Assembly (NCBI RefSeq): GCF_001427865.1
Contig: NZ_LMHH01000002.1
Coordinates: forward strand, 124,001-188,000
DNA from: Altererythrobacter sp. Root672
Lineage (GTDB): Bacteria; Pseudomonadota; Alphaproteobacteria; Sphingomonadales; Sphingomonadaceae
Length of the DNA stretch: 64,000 bases
Reading direction: 5' to 3'
Numbering within the stretch: position 1 is the stretch's first letter; the number at the start of each line of letters is the position of its first letter. Under the pieces are notes generated by a model that saw nothing but the letters and a program-made list of their open reading frames with translations, had not been told where the DNA came from and did not search any database. Below are positions 51,004 to 58,906 of the stretch, in pieces. The translations under genes and the position numbers were made by a program.

Positions 51004-52272
51004 CTACTCCGCCGCTTCCTGCAGTTCGTAAGGATCGACCTCGCGCCAGTCCGCCTCGCGCGGAAAGGCGAAGCTGACCGCGCGGATGGCGGTGTAGTCG
51101 ATGTCGTCCCCGGCGAAGGACAATTCGCCCGTGTCACGATGCCGCCTCACCGCTTCGAGCAGGAGCTTGCGGGCGCGGTAGATCACCCTGTCGCAAGTGC
51201 CGAGGTATTCCTGGCTGCGATCGACGATCGGGCCCATCGATTCCTGCACCGCGAAGTCCTCGTAGGCATTCCCGCGCCCGGTAATGCCGGACCAGTGGCC
51301 ATCCTTCATCGCCTGCCGGTCCTGGTGCCAGAGGTTGGAGGCATCGCCCATGTCCGAGTTGAAGTGATCGGGATCGCCCGACCACATGCCGAAGGCACCG
51401 AACAGGTTCGGGTTGAGCGGCGCGTCGGTGTCGTAGGCGATGTACCATTGCGCGGTGGTCACGTCGTCGACCGGGATCGAGCAGCACACGATCCTGGCCC
51501 CTTGCGGCGCCGAAGGGATGAACGAGAAGAACGGCAAGGCCACCTCGCGCACGCGGGCGTAGCTGCGCGCAGCCCCTTCCTCGCGGATCGCGCCTTCGCG
51601 GAAGCCGTAGGGGCGTTCGTCGAACTCGAACACCGGCGCGCCATCGTTGAGCAGGTAGTCGCTCTCGGCCTTGAAATAGTCGCGCCCTCGGTCGGAATTG
51701 AGGTTGGCCGAATGAAGGAAGGTGACGTGCGCGGAATCGAGCAGCGCCTCCAGGCCTTGCAGCCAATTGGTGCGGATGATCCCGCGATAGGGCTGCACGT
51801 GGTCTTCGGGCAGATTGGTGAACTCGTAGTCGGGAAAGCGCGGCGGGCTGTCCTGCCGACCCATGTAGACCCAGACGAGACCGCCGGCCTCATGGGTCGG
51901 ATGGCTGCGCACTGGGACACTTTCGGCAAACCGCTCGCGCTGGGTCCGCGGTTCGGTCGGCGCGTCGACGCACTTGCCTTCGACGCTGAACTTCCAGCCA
52001 TGGAACACGCACCTGAGGCCGTTGCCTTCGTTGCGGGCGAGCGCCAGGCTGGCGCAGCGGTGGGGGCAGGCATCCTGCATGAAGCCGACGCGACCGTCAG
52101 TGGCGCGGAAGACGACGAAGTTCTCTCCGAACAGGCGAACCCGCTCGGGCGCGCCATCGGCTTCGAGCTTCGCGGAACGGCAAGCGGGGACCCAGTATTC
52201 CCGCAACATCGTGCCCATCGCGGTGCCGGGCCCGACGCGGGTCAGCAACTCGTTGTCGGCCGAAATCATCAT
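51004..52272 (-). CDS. Rieske non-heme iron oxygenase, alpha subunit
   Basis: 422 residues from ATG 52272 (GAGGA 8 bases before; a TTG at 52278 is less likely). The Rieske [2Fe-2S] site is C69-x-H71 and C88-xx-H91 (ACPHRCAS, CVFHGW). The mononuclear iron site shows DSAHVTFLH with the Asp bridge and two His. The N-terminal TRVGPGTAMGTMLREYWVPA is that of the phthalate-dioxygenase / LigX O-demethylase group. It would hydroxylate or demethylate an aromatic acid. No ferredoxin or reductase is nearby. Confidence 0.93.
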   Translation of the reverse strand: MMISADNELLTRVGPGTAMGTMLREYWVPACRSAKLEADGAPERVRLFGENFVVFRATDGRVGFMQDACPHRCASLALARNEGNGLRCVFHGWKFSVEGKCVDAPTEPRTQRERFAESVPVRSHPTHEAGGLVWVYMGRQDSPPRFPDYEFTNLPEDHVQPYRGIIRTNWLQGLEALLDSAHVTFLHSANLNSDRGRDYFKAESDYLLNDGAPVFEFDERPYGFREGAIREEGAARSYARVREVALPFFSFIPSAPQGARIVCCSIPVDDVTTAQWYIAYDTDAPLNPNLFGAFGMWSGDPDHFNSDMGDASNLWHQDRQAMKDGHWSGITGRGNAYEDFAVQESMGPIVDRSQEYLGTCDRVIYRARKLLLEAVRRHRDTGELSFAGDDIDYTAIRAVSFAFPREADWREVDPYELQEAAE

Positions 52273-52443
52273 CGCCAACGTCCTCTTCCCATGCGCCGCG
52301 TTTCAGCCGGCGCCGTTCGCGGTCTTGCACCACTTTAGCACGAGTGCGCCGTGGCGGAAGAACCCTGCAGGTACGCTTGTCGCGAAGGGCGCTCCCGCGT
52401 ATTGTTGCGAATAGCAGAGGGTCAAAATTCGAAGGGGGCAGTA

Positions 52444-52815
52444 ATGCAGACAAGCATACGCGGTGCGAAGGCATTCGTGGCGGCTCTGGCTATCGCCGCG
52501 ACCATTCCCGGAACAGCCTGGGCAGCATCCGACGGCAAGAACCGCAAGGTCGTCGTCGAGAACTACACCAGCGTTACGCTGCGCGAGTTATACGCTTCAC
52601 CGGTTTCCTCCGACACCTGGGAAGAAGACTTGCTCGGCCAGCGGACCCTGGCGCCGGGCGAAACGATCGAGGCTGACATCGACAACGGCAGCGACGAGTG
52701 TTTCTACGACCTCAAGGCAGTGCTAAGCAACGAGAAGACCGTCGAAAAGCGCAACGTCAACGTCTGCGAAGTGAGCGCCTGGACGATCGGCGATTCGGGT
52801 AATTCGATCCGCTGA
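52444..52815 (+). CDS. small secreted protein of unknown function
   Basis: 123 residues from ATG 52444 (GGGGG nearby upstream). A signal peptide (FVAALAIAATIPGTAWA) is followed by a compact beta-rich domain: RKVVVENYTSVTLRELYASP, WEEDLLGQRTLAPGETIEAD and NGSDECFYDLKAVL. Two cysteines (DECFYD and NVCEVS) probably form a disulfide. I know no function for this group. It follows a divergent 171-bp gap from the Rieske gene and precedes a family B repeat. Confidence 0.7.
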   Translation: MQTSIRGAKAFVAALAIAATIPGTAWAASDGKNRKVVVENYTSVTLRELYASPVSSDTWEEDLLGQRTLAPGETIEADIDNGSDECFYDLKAVLSNEKTVEKRNVNVCEVSAWTIGDSGNSIR

Positions 52816-52827
52816 TACACTAACCAG

Positions 52828-52963
52828 ATCCTCCCCGAGCTTGTCTCGGGGCGGTGGCGCGCGCTGCAAGCGCGTGACGGAGGGGCAGGCGGAAGAACGC
52901 GAGAGCCCCTCCACCATCCGCTTCGCGGACGGTCCCCCTCCCCGAGCAAGCTCGAGGAGGATT
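52828..52963. repeat. Palindromic repeat family B, copy 2
   Basis: Starts ATCCTCCCCGAGCTTGTCTC and ends CTCGAGGAGGATT. The inner hairpin GCGCGCTGCAAGCGCG and the shared GACGGAGGGGCAGGCGGAAG, then GCCCCTCCACCATCCGCTTC, are near-identical to copy 1. It lies between two convergent genes and reaches the stop codon of the GH25-like gene, a natural place for a bidirectional terminator. Confidence 0.88.
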
Positions 52964-53660
52964 AGGGTTGCAGGACAACCCAGCGAAACGGCGTCGAACC
53001 CGCTTCGGTCCGCAGCGAGGAGTTAGCCGTCCACAAGGTCCACGGCCGCCCGGCGTAGTCGGGTTGCATCCAGTCGCGCTCCAGCCACAGGCCGCGCTCC
53101 AGCCGCGCGGCGATGTGGTAGTGATCTTCGAACTCCGGCCCGATCTTGAGCACGGCCGGCTGGCCGGTATGCGCTTCAACCTGGTTGAGGAAGGTCGTCA
53201 GCTCGCTTTCGACACCGGCCTCGCTCACGGGATCGTGGCACCCTTCGGTCAGGCTCGAGAGCGAAATGACCGGCGGCAGCAGCGCGGCATCGCGCGGGAC
53301 GATGGTGACGAAGTTCGCCGCCTGGCGGTCCGCCGGCACGCAGGGATCATAAGTATGGACCGCGCCGAACCGCAGCCCGGTCCCGCGCACTTCGCGCAAG
53401 TTGCGGGCGAAGGCCGGATCGCGCGAGGTGTCGCCGCTGCTGGCTTCGAGATAGGCGAAATCGGCGCCGATCGCGCGCAAGGCCTTGAAATCGGTCTCGC
53501 CATCTTCGGCACCGACGATCACGCCCTGGACCGGAAACTCGCTGCGCGTGGGGGCCCAATGGCGGGCGACCCACCACGTCCAGGCGCTGCCGACCAATGC
53601 CGCCAGCACCACCGTCGCGGCCACACGGCCGCGCCAACCAATTGCGCGCTTCCTCCCCAT
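52962..53660 (-). CDS. membrane-anchored GH25-fold protein lacking the catalytic acids
   Basis: 232 residues with one N-terminal membrane helix (VAATVVLAALVGSAWTWWVA). The rest follows the GH25 lysozyme pattern: FPVQGVIVGAEDGETDFKAL, FAYLEASSGDTSRDPAFARN, GLRFGAVHTYDPCVPADRQA, LPPVISLSSL. In active GH25 enzymes the first strand reads GxDVS and the later one LDIE/DLE. Here GVIVG and ISLS stand in their place, so all three acidic residues are replaced. It may bind peptidoglycan without cleaving it. The ATG lies 13 bp from the edge of the foldback element. Confidence 0.7.
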   Translation of the reverse strand: MGRKRAIGWRGRVAATVVLAALVGSAWTWWVARHWAPTRSEFPVQGVIVGAEDGETDFKALRAIGADFAYLEASSGDTSRDPAFARNLREVRGTGLRFGAVHTYDPCVPADRQAANFVTIVPRDAALLPPVISLSSLTEGCHDPVSEAGVESELTTFLNQVEAHTGQPAVLKIGPEFEDHYHIAARLERGLWLERDWMQPDYAGRPWTLWTANSSLRTEAGSTPFRWVVLQP

Positions 53661-53672
53661 TGAACTGACCTA

Positions 53673-53938
53673 AGGGTCAGGCCCCATGCCCAGCGCCTTC
53701 GAGGCGGTAGAATGGCGAACATATCGGACGGAAAGGGCCGCCGGAAAGGCTGGATGCCTTTCCAAGGTCGTTTCCGTCCGAGATGGAAGCCATTCTGCCG
53801 TCCCTTCGGGATTTGATCAAAATGGCCCATTGCCGCGTCAGGAAACCTTGAAATATCGACATATTACTGCGGCTTCCTTCCTTGCACTGAGCCATTTTGA
53901 TTCAAACCTCGAACGCGCTGGGCATGGGGCCTGACCCT
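53673..53938. mobile_element. 266-bp foldback / MITE-like element
   Basis: Terminal inverted repeats of 32 bp (53673-53704 and 53907-53938) match at 31 positions and start AGGGTCAGGCCCC. Inside are two further foldbacks: one at 53709-53796 (AGAATGGC/GCCATTCT, CGGACGGAAA/TTTCCGTCCG, GGAAAGGC/GCCTTTCC) and one at 53812-53906 (TTTGATCAAAATGGC with GCCATTTTGATTCAAA, one bulge). Folded, it is a three-way junction. It fills the gap between UPF0262 and the GH25-like gene. No transposase or convincing target duplication is seen. Confidence 0.65.
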
Positions 53939-53951
53939 GGGCCCCGCCTCC

Positions 53952-54434
53952 TCAGGCCTTGATATGGAGGACGCAGATCAGCGTAAAGAGGCGGCGTGCC
54001 GTGGCGAAGTCGGTTTCGACTTTTCCTTCGAGCGCTTCGAGCAACTGACGCGTGGCGCGGTCGTGAATCGCGCGGCGCGCCATGTCGACCGTCTCGATCT
54101 CGCTCGCCGAGGCCTTGCGCAGCGCCCGGTAGTACGAATCGCAAATCGCGAAGTATTCCCGCACCTCGCGCCGGAAGCGCGCCAGCCCGAGCCCGATCCC
54201 GCCTGCATCGGTCCCTTCGTGGTCGCGCAAGGTCATGGTCAGGCGCCCTTCGGCGATGGTCAGCTTTAACGACCACGGGCCCTCGAAGCCGTTCCCCGCC
54301 GCAAGAATCGGTCTGAAGCGGTTGTCCGCCTCGAGATCGCGCATCGCCACCTCGCGCTCCTGCTCGACATCGGAGCTGCGCTTGAGAATCGTAGCTTCGT
54401 CGAGCTCGATATGGGCGATACGGTCATCGGACAC
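53952..54434 (-). CDS. UPF0262 family protein
   Basis: 160 residues from GTG 54434. The whole chain fits the alphaproteobacterial UPF0262 family: DRIAHIELDEATILKRSSDV at the start, LRDHEGTDAGGIGLGLARFR, VREYFAICDSYYRALRKA and the C-terminal DFATARRLFTLICVLHIKA. No biochemical function is known. The frame stays open upstream through repeat family B, but the conserved region begins at the GTG and the family length is met. It is divergent from dnaB. Confidence 0.88.
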   Translation of the reverse strand: MSDDRIAHIELDEATILKRSSDVEQEREVAMRDLEADNRFRPILAAGNGFEGPWSLKLTIAEGRLTMTLRDHEGTDAGGIGLGLARFRREVREYFAICDSYYRALRKASASEIETVDMARRAIHDRATRQLLEALEGKVETDFATARRLFTLICVLHIKA

Positions 54435-54477
54435 CGGGCGTCTTTCGCAGATGCAGCAGGGATTGGGCAAGGCCTTG

Positions 54478-54612
54478 ATCCTCCCCGAGCTTGCTCGGGG
54501 AGGGGGACCGCCGACGAAGTCGGTGGTGGAGGGGCACTGTGCTGTTCCGCCTCCCCCTCCGTCACGCGCTTTCAGCGCGCGCCACCTCCCCGAGACAAGC
54601 TCGGGGAGGATT
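54478..54612. repeat. Palindromic repeat family B, copy 3 (inverted orientation)
   Basis: ATCCTCCCCGAGCTTGCTCG on the left, CACCTCCCCGAGACAAGC and TCGGGGAGGATT on the right, with GACGAAGTCGGTGGTGGAGG and CCGCCTCCCCCTCCGTCACG inside. The order of the inner segments is reversed relative to copies 1 and 2. It sits in the divergent gap between UPF0262 and dnaB (54435-54694), where it could only act on leader RNAs or promoters, not as a gene-end terminator. Confidence 0.88.
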
Positions 54613-54694
54613 TGTGTCGCGGCCCGCCGGCTTGTGCCCGCTATCCACATGATGGGCTCTTGCCGCGAGACAGGGCTCGGCGCATCTGAGCCCC

Positions 54695-56203
54695 ATGGCC
54701 AGCACCACCGTTCTCGATCACCCTGCCGCAGAAGTCGCATCCGGACGGGCGTTACCCGCGAACCTGGAAGCCGAATCGGCCTTCCTCGGCGCGGTCCTGA
54801 TCGACAATCGGGTGCTGGAAGAGCTGCCGGTCACCGTGCGGCCGGAACACTTCTTCGAGCCGCTGCACGGCCGGATCTTCGAACGAATCCTCGTTCTCGC
54901 CGACCGGCAGATGGTCGTCACCCCGGTAACGCTGAAGCCCTACTTCGAAGCCGATCCGGCGGTGATTGAGCTGGGGGGCACGGGCTATCTCGCCCGGCTG
55001 ACCGCCGACGGCCACGGCCTGCTCGCCCCGCGCGAGCTGGCGCAGCAGATCTACGACCTGGCGTTGTTGCGCGAACTGGTCACTGTCGGCCGCGAACTCG
55101 TCGAAGGCGCGCTCGACACGTCCGAAGAAGTCGAGCCCATGCGGCAGATCGAACTGGCAGAAGCTTCGCTGTTCCGCGTCGCCGAAGGCGCCTCTGGCGC
55201 CAGCGAAGCCGAGAGCTTCCGCGGCGCTACGGGCAAGGCGCTCGAAATGATCGAGACCGCGATCAATTCGGGCGGCCACGTCTCGGGCAAGACCACCGGC
55301 CTGTCCTCGATCAACGAGAAGTGCGGCGGCCTCCACGATTCCGACCTTATCATCCTCGCCGGACGCCCGGGCATGGGCAAGACCTCGCTCGCCACCAACA
55401 TCGCCTTCAATTGCGCCGACCGCTGGCTGCGCGACCAGCGCGACGGGATCGAGAAATCGGTCGGATCGGCAGTGGCCTTCTTCAGCCTCGAAATGTCCTG
55501 CGACCAGCTTGCCACGCGTATCCTGGCCGAACAGGCCGGCATCCCCAGCGAAGCGCTTCGCATGGGCAAGATCAGCCGCGACGATTTCCAGCAGCTAAGC
55601 TACGCCAGCCAGCGCCTGGCCGAACTGCCGCTGTTCATCGACGACACCCCGGCGCTCACCATCGGCGCGCTGCGCACCCGCGCGCGGCGGCTCAAGCGTC
55701 GGCACGATATCGGTCTGATCGTGGTCGACTACCTGCAGCTTCTCCAGGGCAGCGGGCGCAGCACGGACAACCGCGTCAACGAAATCTCCGAGATCAGCCG
55801 CGGCCTCAAGACCCTGGCCAAGGAACTACAAGTTCCGGTGATCGCGCTCTCGCAGCTCAGCCGTGCGGTCGAACAGCGCGAAGACAAGCGTCCGATGCTG
55901 TCCGACTTGCGTGAATCGGGCTCGATCGAACAGGACGCCGACATGGTCTGGTTCGTGTTCCGCGAGGATTACTACGTCGCCTCGCGCGAACCGAAAGTCC
56001 CGGTCGGCGATGACGACATGAAGGCGCACGAGGCCCACGCCGCGTGGCAGGCCGACATGGAGCGGGTCTATGGCCTGGCTGAACTGATCATCGCCAAGCA
56101 GCGCCACGGCTCCACCGGCAAAGTGCGCATGCGCTTCGAGCCGAAGATCACCAAGTTCTCCGACCTCGCTGATGGCGAGTATCGGGGTGAAGATCTGGAG
56201 TGA
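54695..56203 (+). CDS. dnaB: replicative DNA helicase DnaB
   Basis: Hexameric 5'-3' helicase at the replication fork; partner of primase and of DnaC-type loaders. 502 residues. The N-terminal scaffold domain is NLEAESAFLGAVLIDNRVLE; the RecA-type motor has Walker A ILAGRPGMGKTSLATN, Walker B LIVVDYLQLLQG, and VIALSQLSRAVEQREDKRP with the arginine finger region. LRESGSIEQDADMVWFVFRE is typical. There is no intein. The start is ATG at 54695. Confidence 0.97.
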   Translation: MASTTVLDHPAAEVASGRALPANLEAESAFLGAVLIDNRVLEELPVTVRPEHFFEPLHGRIFERILVLADRQMVVTPVTLKPYFEADPAVIELGGTGYLARLTADGHGLLAPRELAQQIYDLALLRELVTVGRELVEGALDTSEEVEPMRQIELAEASLFRVAEGASGASEAESFRGATGKALEMIETAINSGGHVSGKTTGLSSINEKCGGLHDSDLIILAGRPGMGKTSLATNIAFNCADRWLRDQRDGIEKSVGSAVAFFSLEMSCDQLATRILAEQAGIPSEALRMGKISRDDFQQLSYASQRLAELPLFIDDTPALTIGALRTRARRLKRRHDIGLIVVDYLQLLQGSGRSTDNRVNEISEISRGLKTLAKELQVPVIALSQLSRAVEQREDKRPMLSDLRESGSIEQDADMVWFVFREDYYVASREPKVPVGDDDMKAHEAHAAWQADMERVYGLAELIIAKQRHGSTGKVRMRFEPKITKFSDLADGEYRGEDLE

Positions 56204-56237
56204 GGCTGAGCGTTCGCGCTTCTGCACACCTACTGAT

Positions 56238-56361
56238 CCGTTCGTCCTGAGCCTGTGGTTCGACAAGCTCACCATGATCGGACCCCATTCCCGTTCGTCC
56301 TGAGCTTGTCGAAGGACGCTGGCGCGGCGCTAACGTGGTTCGACAAGCTCACCACGAACGG
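56238..56361. repeat. Palindromic repeat family C, copy 4 (double)
   Basis: Two units in tandem: CCGTTCGTCCTGAGCCTG with GTTCGACAAGCTCACCATGA, then CCGTTCGTCCTGAGCTTGTC with GTTCGACAAGCTCACCACGA. It fills the space between the convergent dnaB and phospholipase D-like genes and could terminate both. Confidence 0.9.
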
Positions 56362-56372
56362 GGCCAGGTAAT

Positions 56373-57545
56373 TTACTGCCCTAGGTTGAGGCTCCGCGTC
56401 ACCGTATAGTCCACCACCGCGACCAGGAACCGCGACAAGCGCCAGCGCGCACGGTTCCACCACGTTGCTCGCTGCGCGTGCAATTCGGGAGTGATCTCCA
56501 ACGACGCAGGCAGCAGGCTCTCCATGAAGTAGCTCAGCCGCTTCGCCAGCGCCGCGTCCTCGATGAACAGCACGATCTCCAGGTTGATGAACAGGCTGCG
56601 CGCGTCGAAGTTGGCGCTGCCGAGATACACCGCATCGTCGAGCACGATCAGCTTCGTGTGCAGCTTGCACGGCTCGAACTCCCAGATCCGCGCCCCGGCA
56701 TCGAGCAGGCGGGTGTAGTAGGCCCGCGCCGCCCCGATCGTGGCGCCGTTGTCGGACTTGGCGGGAAACAGCAGGCGCGTCTGGCCCTTGCGCGCGATCC
56801 GGCGAATGCGCTTCGCCAGGCGGCGCGAGGGAGAGAAATAGGCCATGATCATGTCGAGCCGGTCGCCCTCGACCAGATCGGTGCTGACGCTGCGCGCCCA
56901 GCTTGAGAGCCGACCGGTCGGTCCGCCGATCAGCAGCTGCACCGGCCCGCTGCCGCTGCGCCACTCACGCACTTTGCGGCGGATCGAGAGCAGCTGAGCG
57001 TCGGGATGCGAGGCCCAGTCCTCAAGCTCCGAGTACCATTGCCCTATCCGCTCGACGACGGGCCCTTCGACGGTGAAGGCCAGATCGGCCCAGCGGTCAC
57101 CGGACATGGCGAAGTAGCTGTCTTCGACATTGAACCCGCCGAGCATCGCCAGCTTGCCGTCAGCGATGACGATCTTCTGGTGGTTGCGGATCAGGTAGCG
57201 GCGGGTGAACTTGGCGATGAAGCAGACGAAGGTGCCCCCCGCTTCGATCATCGGCGCGAAGAATCGCCGGTCGGCATCCGCCCCGAAACCGTCGAGGATG
57301 ACGTGCACGTCGACCCCTCGCCGCGCCGCCTCGGTCAGCGCATCGCGCACGAGCACGCCTGAGGTGTCCTTGGCGAAGATGTAGAACGCCAGCTTGAGGC
57401 TGGTCTTCGCGCCCGCGATCATGCCGAGCAGGGCATCGAGCCGTTCCTGTCCGCCCGGGTAGAACGCCAGCGAATGGCCCTGGGCCTCGAGGGAGAACGG
57501 TTCAGGGTCACATGAGTCCGCAGGCTGCAGGTCGCTTGAGGCCAT
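56373..57545 (-). CDS. phospholipase D-superfamily protein (cardiolipin-synthase-like)
   Basis: 390 residues from ATG 57545 (GGAAGGGG just upstream). Two HKD motifs: [19 protein letters not shown] and [20 protein letters not shown]. There is no N-terminal membrane helix, unlike ClsA, so it is closer to ClsB-type enzymes. It probably transfers phosphatidyl groups to make cardiolipin or a related lipid. The C-terminal portion has a hydrophobic [11 protein letters not shown] stretch that may contact the membrane. Confidence 0.88.
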   Translation of the reverse strand: MASSDLQPADSCDPEPFSLEAQGHSLAFYPGGQERLDALLGMIAGAKTSLKLAFYIFAKDTSGVLVRDALTEAARRGVDVHVILDGFGADADRRFFAPMIEAGGTFVCFIAKFTRRYLIRNHQKIVIADGKLAMLGGFNVEDSYFAMSGDRWADLAFTVEGPVVERIGQWYSELEDWASHPDAQLLSIRRKVREWRSGSGPVQLLIGGPTGRLSSWARSVSTDLVEGDRLDMIMAYFSPSRRLAKRIRRIARKGQTRLLFPAKSDNGATIGAARAYYTRLLDAGARIWEFEPCKLHTKLIVLDDAVYLGSANFDARSLFINLEIVLFIEDAALAKRLSYFMESLLPASLEITPELHAQRATWWNRARWRLSRFLVAVVDYTVTRSLNLGQ

Positions 57546-57646
57546 ACCCCTTCCTACCAACATCGCGCCGGTGCGAAACCTTGACTCCTGCGCCCTCCCC
57601 ACCTAAGTGCCTCGCTTTCCGAACAACCCGAATTTCCGGAGTGCTC

Positions 57647-57991
57647 ATGGCGCGCGTTACTGTCGAAGATTGTGTCGACAAGGTTCCCAACCGTTTCGAT
57701 CTGGTCCTGCTTGCAGCCCAGCGCGCCCGCGAGATTTCCGGCGGCGCCGAGCTGACGATTGATCGCGATCGCGACAAGAACCCGGTCGTCGCCCTGCGCG
57801 AGATCGCAGAAATCACTGTGCGGCCCAAGATCCTGCACGAAAGCCTGGTCCAGTCGCTGCAGCGCGTGCTGCCTGACGAAGAGGACGAGGCGGACGATAT
57901 CGGTTCGCTGAGCCAGTCGGCGGAGGCCATGCGCCTCTCGGCTGCGGCCCCAGCCCGCTCGAACTCGGTCGGCGGCGATTACGACGGCTGA
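57647..57991 (+). CDS. rpoZ: RNA polymerase omega subunit
   Basis: Small subunit that folds and holds the beta-prime chain. 114 residues: [40 protein letters not shown] and [11 protein letters not shown] are the omega signature. The C-terminal tail is acidic, then Ser/Gly-rich. GGAG lies upstream of the ATG at 57647. A strong terminator follows, so it is monocistronic here; the usual companion spoT/relA gene is not adjacent. Confidence 0.97.
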   Translation: MARVTVEDCVDKVPNRFDLVLLAAQRAREISGGAELTIDRDRDKNPVVALREIAEITVRPKILHESLVQSLQRVLPDEEDEADDIGSLSQSAEAMRLSAAAPARSNSVGGDYDG

Positions 57992-58019
57992 TCCGGGCCG
58001 AAAGGTTCGAACTCGAATT

Positions 58020-58048
58020 AGGGGCCGTCCGCAAGGGCGGCCCTTTTT
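58020..58048 (+). terminator. Rho-independent terminator of rpoZ
   Basis: Stem GGGCCGTCC (58022-58030), loop GCAA, stem GGGCGGCCC (58035-58043), then TTTTT. It is 31 bp past the rpoZ stop. Confidence 0.92.
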
Positions 58049-58123
58049 CGTTGATGCCGGTGAATCCTTGCAAGCTGGCGACGAAATGGCACAACGGCCT
58101 TTCCCCTGAAGGGAGAATGTCGG

Positions 58124-58861
58124 TTGGCGGTTATCGCGGTCTACAGCGTGAAGGGCGGGGTCGGCAAAACCACCATCGCGGCCAATCTCGCGTGGTGCTC
58201 TGCAGCGATCTCGTGCCGCCGGACGCTGCTGTGGGATCTTGATGCGGCGGGCGGCGCGGGTTTCCTGTTCGGCGTCGAACCGCGCAAGAAGCACAGCGCC
58301 GAGAGCCTGTTCGCCAAGGACGCACGCCCCTCTGACCTGATCCGCCACACTGGCATCGAGCGGCTCGACCTGTTGCCGGCCGACGAATCCCTGCGCGATC
58401 TCCACAACCTCTTCTCCCGCATGGGCAAGAAGCGGCGCCTCGCCAAGCTGACCGAAACGCTGGCCTCGGACTATGAGCGGATCATTCTCGATTGCCCGCC
58501 AGTTCTCAACGAGATCAGTGCCCAGGTCATCCGCGCGGCGAACTGCGTGATCGTGCCGCTGCCGCCCTCGCCGCTATCCTCGCGGGCCTTCCAACTGGTG
58601 GCCGAGGAAATCAGCACTCACGCCCCCGACCATCCGCCGATGTTGCCGGTCCTCTCGATGATCGACGCCCGCCGCGCCCTGCACCGCACCGCGCGGGAGG
58701 AGAATGGCAACTGGCCGGTAATCCCGATGGCGAGCGCGATCGAGCAATGCGCGGTTCGCCAGCAGCCGCTCGGCGCCTTTGCGCCAGCGTCCCCGGCCGC
58801 CAAGGGCTTCGCCCAACTGTGGACCGCGATCGAGCGCAAGCTGGCCAAGCCAAAGGCCTGA
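58124..58861 (+). CDS. ParA/MinD-family ATPase, orphan
   Basis: 245 residues. The deviant Walker A is YSVKGGVGKTTIAANLAW, the A-prime motif WDLDAAGGAGFLFG, and Walker B RIILDCPPVLNEISAQV. This marks it as a ParA-superfamily positioning ATPase. No ParB or parS is adjacent, and the chromosomal parAB pair is normally elsewhere, so it is an orphan that may position another cargo or serve as a BcsQ-like factor. The start is TTG at 58124 with GGGAG 8 bases upstream. A DUF3667 membrane-protein gene follows 45 bp downstream. Confidence 0.85.
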   Translation: MAVIAVYSVKGGVGKTTIAANLAWCSAAISCRRTLLWDLDAAGGAGFLFGVEPRKKHSAESLFAKDARPSDLIRHTGIERLDLLPADESLRDLHNLFSRMGKKRRLAKLTETLASDYERIILDCPPVLNEISAQVIRAANCVIVPLPPSPLSSRAFQLVAEEISTHAPDHPPMLPVLSMIDARRALHRTAREENGNWPVIPMASAIEQCAVRQQPLGAFAPASPAAKGFAQLWTAIERKLAKPKA

Positions 58862-58906
58862 AATGCCGCTCTTTCGCCATTCCGAACGCTGGACTAGGCT
58901 AGCTCG

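Noticed and set aside
50734-52338. Open frame of about 534 codons antisense to the Rieske oxygenase
   Set aside because: The Rieske and iron-site motifs are all on the minus strand; the plus-strand frame is an Arg-rich shadow.
53686-53934. Short open frames (72 and 82 codons) inside the foldback element
   Set aside because: They follow from the inverted-repeat structure, have no ribosome-binding site or similarity to transposases, and run into the terminal repeats.
54435-54740. Longer UPF0262 protein starting at 54740
   Set aside because: The extension runs through repeat family B and the dnaB promoter region; the conserved family begins at GTG 54434 and its usual length of about 160 residues is already reached.
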